A stretch of DNA of 64,000 bases from Isoetes taiwanensis (lineage: Eukaryota > Streptophyta > Lycopodiopsida > Isoetales > Isoetaceae): assembly GCA_021234155.1 (NCBI GenBank), contig JAJEKV010000031.1, positions 12,634,928 through 12,698,927 on the forward strand. The letters run 5' to 3'. A program made the position numbers and the translations under genes. The notes below the pieces were generated by a model. That model was not told the origin of the DNA and ran no database searches. It saw nothing but the letters and a program-made list of their open reading frames with translations. Position 1 is the first letter of the stretch; every line of letters starts with the position of its first letter. This document shows, piece after piece, positions 55,308-64,000 of the stretch.

Positions 55308-56260
55308 TTAGAGGGGTAACCCTATAATCGGTCGGGGCTGCTGCAAGACCTCTCTAAGGAGGCGGCTCGAAGAGCCTTCCTTATCGGGGAGATTCGTGCA
55401 CATGAAAGTGCGAATCTCCCTAAACCCGGGCATATGTGCTATTAGGCCCGTGGTGAACCCTCTTGGGTTTTCGGTCTCGGTGGGGGTGGCTTGGGCTGGT
55501 TCTTCTTCGGCCTGCCGCCCACCACGGCTTGTTGCACCTCTGGCGGCAATACCACTCATTGTACCTCGTCCAGCGGCGAAGGTACTCTTATATCACCACC
55601 ATCTTCCGTTTGAACTCCGGTCCTGCTTGGGCCTTGAATGCCGCTCCCCTACCTTTTGTTTCTTCACCACCTTAGGTGGTTCCGGCCCACTGGGGTAGGG
55701 TGGCCTAAGCGTCGAGTCCTGCTGCCCCTCCTCCTCCTCTTCTTCATCCCGCCCTCTGCTCCTCTTCCTCCCGTTTGAGGCTCATCAATACTTGATGGTC
55801 CGTGAGGGCCATCGTTCCTCTTCTTCGTCCGTCGCTCTTGCTCCCCAGCTCCCTCTCTCTCTCCCTTTTCTTCCTAGTGGCCCTCTCCTCAGGCCACTCT
55901 GCTACTTTTCCTTTCCCTTCTTTTTGGGCCTTTGAAGGGCCCGCTTCTTCTCCTGTTGTTGTGCTGTTCTTCCACCTCTTCTTCCACCTCGGTTAATACG
56001 TGGCCCCGAAATGGCGAGACTTCGCCCGGTCCTCTGGTACTGCCGGAGGAGGCTAGCTGCTGGGACTCTCCTCGGCGTCATGGAAGGAGGCCCACGCTTC
56101 TTCTTAGCTTCTTTGGGGAAGCTCCTCTTCCCCTTTCTTGGTCGGAGGTGCTCAGGGATCTTCTTCACATGCAGCCCTGGCACTTTTGTGCCATGGAAGG
56201 GTAGGTCTTGTTCGGGCTTCCTGTAGGTTTTGCTTAGTGCGTGCCATATCTTATGGTTGA
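55308..56260 (-). CDS. Extra charged ORFs between PBS and gag in chromovirus 2
   Basis: ORF 56183-55902 is strongly basic (RPRKGKRSFPKEAKKKRG, RGGRRGGR, KKRALQRPKKKGK) and ORF 55559-55308 is Glu/Ala/Thr-rich, probably two parts of one frameshifted gene. Position and composition parallel the extra ORF at 11733-12248 of element 1. No known domain. Confidence 0.4.
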
Positions 56261-56798
56261 GAAAATGGGTGGCGAAAGGTGAGCAAGAGAGAGTTGGAGG
56301 TGAAGGGTTGGGAGAGAAAATGAGGTGTCGAGATATTTAAAAGGAGGGTCCACAGGAATATTCTCCTACCATAATTACCCTATTTATTAGCCCCCTTATT
56401 AATTACAAGATATTTAATAATTATTTAACTATTAATGTATATATTAACCTATATTAATTGATATTATCTTTAAATTTTCGAATTTTCCTAATGGTTTGAA
56501 GTGCAATTTATGAATTTCGCCATTTTTCACTGGGTCTCCGATTGGCATGATTCTTGACCCATTTTAGGTGAAATTTGATGCAGATGCATAATTTTCACTC
56601 AAATTTACTAGAAGGTTCGTTTGACTCACTCAAATCTTCGTCTAACACTTAGCCTAATTCACGACCCACTACCTAGGAGAAAAAATTTTTCCCCATTTTG
56701 GCGGTTCAATGGTGGAAATGTTTATTTCACACCCTATAGGCCTGTTAGACTACTTCATGGTTATGGTCGGTGCTAGTTCTTGGTCAACCAAGAACATC

Positions 56799-56810
56799 GC
56801 TCTGATACCA
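56799..56810 (-). other. Primer-binding site of chromovirus 2
   Basis: GCTCTGATACCA on plus is TGGTATCAGAGC on minus, one base from the LTR end. Confidence 0.92.
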
Positions 56811-56811
56811 T

Positions 56812-58440
56812 TGTGGCGCTCCACGCTAAGCGTCTGGCACGCGTACACTTTCGGCGAGAAATCCCCATCGGCTCAACAACCGCATGGGCCCGCCGTCTAC
56901 CCGCTTTCGAGGTGACTCCTAGTGCGGGGAAGGGAACACTGAAGGTGTCTTCGCGGCGCCCTTCCCCTATGGGCTCCTATAACTTTTGAGGCGATAACCG
57001 CGTCGAACTAGCATCAACATATACAAATACTACCTCGAAGGGTAGTGCATCACTCATAATCCAAGGCAAAGATGATAATCACGAACCATAAAACATGAGA
57101 GCTCCTACCCGGCTCGGACTTCGTGGGAGGATGGTGGCCGGCTAGGCCTCAAGATAGAGTAGGCCAGGAGTCATGGCAATGGCGGGGGCATAAGGTAACA
57201 ATGGCTAGGGTTGACCACTCCATCCGCCCCTCACATTGCATGCGCTGCGGATGGGCTAGATCAGGCTCTGGCGACGGGACTCTAGCCTTGGGATCGCAAC
57301 CCCATGGCATCACCCATCGGGACTACTCCGGGTTGCATCTCCTGGGTCGATGAGGCGGGGAAGGGTTGCATCTCCCCTTCCAGGATCTAGAGGTGCCGTG
57401 GGGCTAGAGAATCGATGGCGACACCGCGATTGGTACCCGGTGAACCCCCAAAGCGAGAGCCAAGCCAACACTTGCAGCTCTCGGAGGCGGGGCAACACCA
57501 TTGCCCGGGGAGGTGTCGGACCCATGCTCGGCCCACCGCAGTGACCGACCATAAGCCTAGCCCACTATGGGATCCCGAAGCCCCCACTTTCGGCGGGGAT
57601 CCTCCCTCCACTTTCCCTCTAGCCTGTTATATGGTGCTGAGTCATATCATAGCCTCAATAGCCTGGTGGGCTCCTATGCCAGCCGCAACTAATAGGAACT
57701 AAGGGGTCTACTCTAGGAGCATACTACATATGGCTCTAGGTCTCTACCCCCTTCCCAATACAAGAGGAGCAAACATGATCAACCATCATCACATAATCAT
57801 CACATCATGAGAATAATCATAAGAATAACATCTTAACCTAATCATACAAATCTAACTAATAGTTAGGGTTCCTTGATTAGGGTTCAAGATATTGAATATG
57901 GGTTCTAGGATGGCTCTACTCTAGATACAAAATACTAGCATATGCGGAATGCTAATTTCGGATGAGCTATCACAACCACTATCCTACATACCTGCTCTGA
58001 AGCTCTCCCTCCGGATCCGTGTGCCTCCATGGTCTCCTCGACTCACGAGATGCGCTCCTACTCCAAGAGCGGTCTCTACCTGCTGGGGACTCTTTGCACC
58101 GGTCTATGCCACGACAAGCGATGTTGAAGCGGGGTTTCGAGCAGTAGGTGAGTCTCTCTGGGTGCTAATTTTGGAAAGAGGTCTAGGGTTAGGGTTTATG
58201 CCTATATGAGTTAGGTCCACCTAGGATGCCCGCGTGGCACCAATCGGGTGAGTCGTGTGTGGCGGTGCCCCAATAGGTTAAGACCCCCGTGGATAATGGC
58301 TTCTTAGATGGTTGGCTAAGTTATGAGAATAACTTAGCCATGCCCCTAGTGCCACAATCTATGGTATACAAGGCTATGAAGATAGACTTGTATGGTGGCG
58401 GATCGAGGAATATCGTGTTTATGGCGTATGTTCCCACTGG
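56812..58440 (-). repeat. 5' LTR of chromovirus 2
   Basis: About 1629 bp, ending (minus) GGAGCGCCACA at 56812. It has the empty site for the hAT insertion at 57060-57067. Differences from the 3' LTR are clustered as short substituted or inserted patches (for example CCACGTGG read as CCCGCGTGG or CCCCCGTGG). The outer terminus is damaged. Confidence 0.9.
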
Positions 58441-60552
58441 ACGAATCCTGATGGGTTCAAGTGCTGTGGTCAATTCACAGGGAAAGTCGATTACAGCAAT
58501 GGGTGCCCCAAGTGGACTTAACCCTTGTCTCATCCTAAGCTTTGTTCCTCACTGTAATCTTCTTGTCTTAACCTCCTCGCTCAACACCCTTTGAAAACCA
58601 AATATGGATGCCACTCTAGACATCCCCACCCCATTGGGTACATAAACTCCCTAAGCCTTGCAGCACTTGCAGCTTCCCTTGCATCAGCCAACTTCCTCTT
58701 CTTTCTCTCCTCCCTGTTAGCTTGTGCCCTCTTGGCAGCCTCCTCCCTTTCAGCCTTCCTCCTTGCAGTCTCAACCTTCCTTGCTGCCAGCTGCTCCAAT
58801 TTCAATTTCTCGGCCTCTGCCCTTCTAGCCTGTTCAGCTCTCAATGCCTCACAAAAACCATCACTTGATATGTGAACTCTCCCTCCCAGATCTGGTGCAA
58901 AGCCTCTCTTCCTTGCCCTTATGGTCTGTGATGGCATGCCACATGTTTGAGACCCTCCAACATCATTGGCATGCACGACTCACTGGCCGGCAACTCAATG
59001 GGCAATTCATGGGTATGTTCCACATGGTCAGCTTGTGGCACTTGATCACCAACTGGATTGCTAGGCATTTGGTCATTCTGTACCTCATTTGGGAGTTGTC
59101 CTGGTAAGGCCTCCCATAGCTGGTGCACTTACGCCATGTCAAAGGCCTCCACTTGTGCCATATCACGGATGGTAATCTTCTCCGGCTTGCTCTCTGGCTT
59201 TGTAATGTCTTCAACATGCACCCTCCCAAACTGGTACATTCTTGTTTGGTTTAACCTTCTCTGGTCAAAGGGCCATATACGGTTGCCCTAAAACCTGCCT
59301 TGATGTTTTTGGGGTGTGAGGCGCATGCAATTATTTGGGAAATCATTCGCTATCTCCTCCTTCTTTGGTTACGCCCTCCCTTTGCTAACCATGTAGGCAG
59401 CTCTATGCCTCTTGAATCTTTGCCTTAAAAGGGGCAAAGCATGCCACATCTAGAGGCTGAAGCATATGAGATGTGTGTGGAGGCAATAAGGCAAAGTGGA
59501 TGCCTTTCTCTTTTTGCCTCCAATATGACTTCAGCTCTACATGACTACCATGACCATCAATATGATAAGGTGAGGCTGAGTGCGGGGATACACCACACGG
59601 AACTCTTCTTTGCAAAATGTGGCTGACCATGACTTAAGCGGTTACGATGTCATCGGGCCGAAGATTGGACGGCTGAATGGCACCTTCTTCACATCTTGCA
59701 ATATGATCACGCCTCATGCGATTACCTTTAAAAATATACATGTTGGGGATCTGTACCCCTCGGCATTAACACAAACCAACCCATTCCCTGTTGTTCATAA
59801 CTACCTCACTCACCCTATTCCCCCCTTTCTAGCTATGATTTTCAACCCCTTCACTTTCCTGCTTTGAACTCGGATCTAAATCGACATTCCATATCCTTGG
59901 CGGGGAAGGAAAATTCAACATAAATCGCTTAAGCCCGGCATAGAAGTTGTCGAGGGTTCTCTGTGTCATGTACGGGCCACGGCCACATCTAGGGTTTTAC
60001 GGACTCCTTAGAGCTACCGGGTGTCTTTGTTTAAAGAGCTTCCACCACTTCTTTGCTGGTACTCTAGATTCACCATGAGGCCCCCGCTCTAGCCATCTCT
60101 GTTTGCTTTTTTCCTTGGCGGTGAGATAGTGACCCCCCCATCCCTTGCTGCGCCATGCTAAGGACCCAATTGTGAGCTTCTCCTCTTGGAGAGTTGTCAA
60201 TATCTGTGGATGATTTGTTTGCTTGTGGCTTGTTCGGGTAGTATAACCAATCCACGATTGTGGACTACGGTATACGGACCTCTAAAGCCTCTCTAATTGA
60301 AATGCCAAATTCGCTTACCTCTTGAGGATATCGAGCATTTGCTCTTACGTCCATTGACCTCTCCTACTTTCGGCCTCCCCTTGGCATTGGGTAGTAAAGA
60401 CCGACTGTGGTGCCCTCCTCTTTGTCTGGGGCCTTGAGACCCTCTTGGATGATGCGGTCTCTGGAACCCCCTTCGACCTCCAGTTCTCTTTCGTTGCCCT
60501 CGTCGAAACCATGGCTACCGCCGTGCTCTTCCGGCCTCCTCACCGATAACAT
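58441..60552 (-). pseudogene. Pogo/Tigger-like DDE transposase (DDE_1 superfamily), frameshifted
   Basis: From a possible ATG at 60552 the minus strand shows a charged N-terminus. Next is a CENP-B-type DNA-binding remnant (AKKWWKLFKQRHP, ORF 60200-59997), then PPRIWNVDLDPSS at about 59905-59868 (first catalytic Asp). HIDGHGSHVEL at about 59560 carries the second Asp, and LLPPHTSHMLQPLDVACF at about 59480-59430 the third Asp with the family-defining LPPHTSHxLQPLD. ORF 58976-58581 is the C-terminal coiled coil (EEAAKRAQANREERKKRKLA). Several frameshifts and stops are present. Chromovirus 2 inserted at 58441; the 3' remainder is at 42948-43487. Confidence 0.88.
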
Positions 60553-61438
60553 TTGAACTATGAAAGGAGGCTGAGATTTTTATGGCCATGGAAGCCATAG
60601 CGGGTGTCGGAGAATTGAATTTCGAAGAATGCAATCGAGTGCAAGCTTTGGGCGCCAAATCGTTTCAAACCCGCATTGAATTCTTTTCAAATCGGCATGC
60701 TCGGGGTATTTTCTTCAACACGGACGTGGTCATCTAGTGCGAGCATGGTCACCGAACGCGGTGCGGGGACATTCGGTCATGACAGAGGCCATTCTGAGGC
60801 GCGGATGATGGAAACTGGTGTCTCGGTTGGCCGGAACCCTAGATAGCGACACGGCCACAAAGCGGCGACGTGAAGCGGGGATACCCACGGTTGCATGGCG
60901 ATAACCGGCGTAAGGGATGGGGGTTACCGTCGCTCAGGGGTGGGGTCCGCGGCGGTGACGACCATACCCTATAGAAAGATTTGACCTGCGGACCTGCTTT
61001 GCTAGGCAGGTAGTACACGCCCAGGAGGTCATAAGCGGGGCCAATCTTGGAATATTTGGCATTGATGAGAGATTCGAGCAATTTAAAGAGCTGCCCATGC
61101 TCCTATATATTTTTTACCCGATGGTGGTTCGATGGAATGGCTTCAAGGAAAGCGAAGTTTCTTTGAAGTTCATCTCGGGCATGTGGAAAATTACCTCGGT
61201 GCCAAAGAGAATAAGAATTGATGTCTTTGGTAATGGTGGATGGGTGGATTATATATGATGAAGAGCACTAAGGCGGGATATTTTTGTTTTCAATATCTTG
61301 GTACGTAAGTAAGCCACGGCATTTACCCGATGGTAAAAGCACCGATGGAGTGAGCGTTCCCATCGTCCAAGCCGAGTAAACCGGTCGATTCGCCGAGATC
61401 TCTAGCATTCTAGGCGGCCTACATTTACGTGGAGCTTC
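60553..61438. other. No gene identified
   Basis: GC-rich 60600-60990, then AT-rich. An 80-codon minus ORF (61081-60839) starts LESLINAKYSKIGPAYDLLG, which looks protein-like but is unrecognised. It probably includes the 5' end of the pogo-like element; no terminal inverted repeats were found. Confidence 0.3.
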
Positions 61439-61741
61439 TTGGAGCTTCTGCTTGGAGCTCTAATATATGAAATTGTGGGAACATTTGCGCTAGTTTTTGT
61501 AGTGTATGCAATGGCAGTGCACAACAAAGATGCAATTGCTTTGATAGCGATTGGGTTCCGCGATTACGGCATTAGTTTTTTCGCTGGCCCTTGCCGGGCT
61601 GATTCAATCCGCCCCGAGCTTTTCGAACGCTCTCGCCACATTCACCTGGACTTGATCGAAGGCCTGCTTGCCGGAGTTATCTACACCGAAATTTTCCACA
61701 CCACTCCCACCCATGCTCAGCTCCCATCTGGTGATTACTAA
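61439..61741 (+). pseudogene. C-terminal fragment of a tonoplast aquaporin (TIP)
   Basis: The 100-codon frame begins with YEIVGTFALVFVVYAMAV (TM4/5 region of plant TIPs), then HNKDAIALIAIGF. It ends LLAGVIYTEIF and THAQLPSGDY, the usual TIP C-terminus. Between them the second NPA loop is scrambled: the open frame reads DSIRPE while a shifted frame reads FNPPRAF, so the NPA is frameshifted or degenerate. The N-terminal half (TM1-3 and the first NPA) is not upstream. It could be a last exon with errors, but a pseudogene fragment is more likely. Confidence 0.8.
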
Positions 61742-63380
61742 GATCGATCCAGCTTTTTTTCTCGTTGCTTTTGAAGATTTTAGTTCTTCCCCTCAGTTTC
61801 ATTCTTCCTGTACCCGAATTTGTGGAATATTTAGTCCGTTCATGGCGGTTCCTCTAGTTTTTGCATATTACCTACCTCGCTGTATAATAAGATCCTTTTG
61901 TTTGTAAAACTAAAGGACATTTCATTATCATCTTCTGTATCATTATCATCTTCTGAATCCTTGAATATTTACTGTGCATTCGAATACTGAATAATTGTTG
62001 TTTTTACAAGTCCTTCCCCACGTCGTGATCATGGAGTTCTAGTTTGCTTCGGAATATCGATGCTGCGCGTTTGGACAATGCTTCACGGGTTGAACATAAT
62101 CATGATGGATTACTTGACAGAGAGATAATGATGGCCTGGAGTTTGATCATGAATGCCCTAATCTGTCTCTGCTATAGTCGAATCTGCTCTTCTACTCTTC
62201 TACTGGCCGGATGCTCTAATTTGAATTTCCTGCTCTGCTCTAGATGCTCCCTGAATCCGCTCTGATCCGTAATGCCTTTTCTGATCCGCTTCCCTGCTAT
62301 GATATGTCCCCTCCTCCAACCGTGGCCGCCTTAATCTGTGTCCTCTAATACATATCTTAGGTGCTCTTTCCATTCAAAGGGGCTTTCGTTAGATCAAGCG
62401 TTTTCCAATCTCAACCCTTAGATTAAATAACCATACTTTCCTTAGCCTAAACTTACATTAAAAGCATTGCATGTCTCCGCGGTGATATCATTACCATTGT
62501 TTGCCTCGCTCTTTGCTCTTTGTTGTTAATTTTTGCAAGTGAGTGAACTAAACAGTGCATGTAGAAAGCCTTGCATTTTTACTATTCTATATGCACAACT
62601 CCGAATGTGTGGCACTAGCATTGTAACCCCTAACTCTTTATGGTGCAAGAAATGAACAACAATGTCTAAAAGAAATAATCAAATTAGAAAGGCTTGCATT
62701 TTGATGATTCTATAGAAAGGCTAGCAAAAACAAACAAACATTTTAAAAATATTGCTAGGACGAGAGGTTGCATAAGATTTTGGCATACACTAATGTATAT
62801 GGATCCATACTTGAGAATGCATTATTTAGCATGTGATGTCAACTCACAATTCCTTTACGTTTTACTATCAAAACTGGGCAATGGGGTGAGAGGAATCTAA
62901 AGGAAAGGGAAATGTCTTCTGCCTTGAACAACAAAATGTAGTGCTCAATAAGACATTAAGGAACTATTGAAAAAACTAAGAAAGGCTTTAGACCATTAGT
63001 CAATGGCGACCTATGACATTTAACACATTGAAGTTTTTTCAATACTAGCCTTGCTAGTTTAACGCCCTAAGGACTAGATTAGCATAAAGTTGTTAGAAAT
63101 CCATCAGATCGAATGCTATTTACGAGCCATTTGTAGTTTTACTATACTCGTTTAGGAAAGAGATATCTCTAATCGCGAGTGTGTTTCCGCGGCATTGTAT
63201 TGATAGAATTTCGTTACTAATGGGTCCAATTTCCACGGTTTTGAAGAAACAATTAACTTTACATTGTCACTTTTAATCACATTATTTTCTTTTTAGAACA
63301 CAAGGTGAGAAGCGAGGTCCAATCATGTACATGTAGGTAAGATGGATGAAGAGAAATGTTTATGGTGGCAAGGATGGATG
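61742..63380. other. No gene seen
   Basis: AT-rich intergenic sequence. A minus-strand stretch at 62040-62270 reads partly protein-like (FREHLEQSRKFKLEHPASRR) but is too short and interrupted to assign. Confidence 0.3.
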
Positions 63381-63429
63381 AAGAGAAATGTTCGCGGCGG
63401 CCTTGGCCACCGCGATAAATTTCTTGTAG
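63342..63429 (-). repeat. CACTA-like terminal hairpin, copy 2, with a short duplication
   Basis: On minus 63429-63383 reads CTACAAGAAATTTATCGCGG, an inverted GGTGGCC / GGCCGCC stem and GAACATTTCTC. It matches the copy at 26892. GATGGATGAAGAGAAATGTT is duplicated next to it (63342 and 63371). Confidence 0.55.
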
Positions 63430-63760
63430 AAAATAAAATATCTTACCTTTTAAAGGTATGAAGGTATTTTTTTAATAGGTTGATATCACAACTTTAATTC
63501 TGAGACCATTAGATTATGGGGATATTGGAGATTGATTTCAGTTTGCATAACTATCCTACAGAGGAAAAGTTTAGCATAACTTCTAGTTTGTGATGGGATA
63601 CCCCAAAATTAAATAGGAGTAATGGTGTCAATGACATGTGAATCCTAGATATTAACATCGAGGGCAAACGACTAACATGACCTAGAACTTATCGTAAGCC
63701 TCCAACTTAAGACGATATGGAACTTATTGCGGACCTCAATATCACATGGATGCAACGAAA

Positions 63761-63807
63761 AGAAATGTTCGTGGTGGCCGGTAGGCCACCGATAAATTTC
63801 TTGTAAG
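63761..63807 (-). repeat. CACTA-like terminal hairpin, copy 3
   Basis: On minus it reads CTTACAAGAAATTTATCGGT, then GGCC-stem sequence and GAACATTTCTTTT. Third copy of the motif, 380 bp from copy 2 and in the same orientation. Confidence 0.55.
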
Positions 63808-63913
63808 AATATATATATAAGTCGGATAACTCGGGTGAATCGGAAGCATCTATTCCAACATCGAATCGGATGTCAGGTGGAAGAAGAAAATACACTTCCA
63901 TGGCCGACATACA
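63808..63913 (-). pseudogene. Truncated 5' exon of an unknown host gene
   Basis: On minus, a leader-like sequence precedes ATG at 63910 and a second at 63901 (MSAMEVYFLLPPDIRFDVG, then SDSPELSD). The frame runs into the CACTA-like hairpin at 63807, where the likeness to a gene ends. The gene is not recognised. Confidence 0.35.
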
Positions 63914-64000
63914 CCCTCAGTTAGAAGCACATAGGGTTTCAAAGCAGCAGAGCCGAGATTTTAAGCACCTAACAAAAGGGAGCCCTGCTGCAATCTTATC

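Larger units (their letters stand above)
43488..58440 (-). mobile_element. Ty3/gypsy chromovirus, element 2 (whole, minus strand)
   Basis: 5' LTR at 56812-58440, PBS (reverse of GCTCTGATACCA) at 56799-56810, an extra charged ORF at 55.3-56.2 kb, gag-like ORFs at 52.4-54 kb, RT at 50.1-50.5 kb, RNase H at 49.3-49.9 kb, integrase at 48.5-49.3 kb, chromodomain at 47.9-48.2 kb, PPT at 46970-46982, 3' LTR at 43488-46969 (with a hAT insertion). It is the same family as element 1. Many stops make it non-autonomous. The outer end of the 5' LTR lacks the last 7 or so bases (CGTCACA), and no target duplication is recognisable. Confidence 0.92.

Noticed and set aside
58581-58976. Independent coiled-coil gene
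   Set aside because: It lies on the same strand directly after the DDE domain and is better explained as the transposase C-terminus.

Overview
This is a stretch of nuclear DNA from a land plant with a large, repeat-rich genome. The evidence is plant gene families (an At1g12500-type sugar-phosphate translocator, MTP1-type zinc transporter, TIP aquaporin, KCS, plant-type IF1), GT-AG introns, and plant-type LTR retrotransposons primed by initiator-Met tRNA. The sequence alone does not fix the lineage. A ParB-like gene in nuclear DNA would be unusual for a flowering plant, so a non-seed plant (fern or lycophyte) is a guess, not a result.

Layout. 0-0.6 kb: the end of a small LTR element with PBS and polypurine tract about 130 bp apart (TRIM-like). 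1.9-5.4 kb: a decayed cluster of unfamiliar genes (a long ORF of unknown fold, an FCP1/HAD-like ORF, a small ORF), flanked by inverted repeats and by recurring copies of a short palindromic motif. 8.5-21.8 kb: a gene with a ParB/sulfiredoxin-like domain, split by an 11.9-kb Ty3 chromovirus (element 1). 22-24 kb: a repeat with a tRNA-like head, and a hairpin element. 24.66-25.75 kb: the one clearly intact host gene, an intronless sugar-phosphate/phosphate translocator. 27.7-33 kb: a three-exon mitochondrial ATPase inhibitor gene (IF1), a KCS fragment and a broken MTP1-type zinc transporter, all on the minus strand. 33.7-36 kb: two miniature inverted-repeat elements and a possible small secreted-peptide exon. 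36.7-40.6 kb: a LINE RT fragment and a copia element interrupted by a tandem of the tRNA-headed repeat. 42-43.5 kb and 58.4-60.6 kb: a pogo/Tigger-like DDE element split by a second chromovirus (element 2, minus strand, 43.49-58.44 kb). Element 2 itself carries a hAT element with a clean 8-bp target duplication. 61.4-61.7 kb: a TIP aquaporin fragment. 63.4-63.9 kb: CACTA-like hairpins beside a truncated host exon.

The order of events can be read from the nesting: pogo-like element, then chromovirus 2, then hAT; ParB-like gene, then chromovirus 1; copia, then tRNA-headed repeat. The chromoviruses are close relatives in opposite orientation, and both have an extra coding and repeat module between the PBS and gag/pol. 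The strongest leads for something undescribed are the ParB-like gene cluster, the structural conflict between the two LTRs of element 1, and the extra 5' module of the chromoviruses.

Limits: all family calls come from reading the translation by eye. Several genes have single-base frameshifts, which may be real decay or assembly error.
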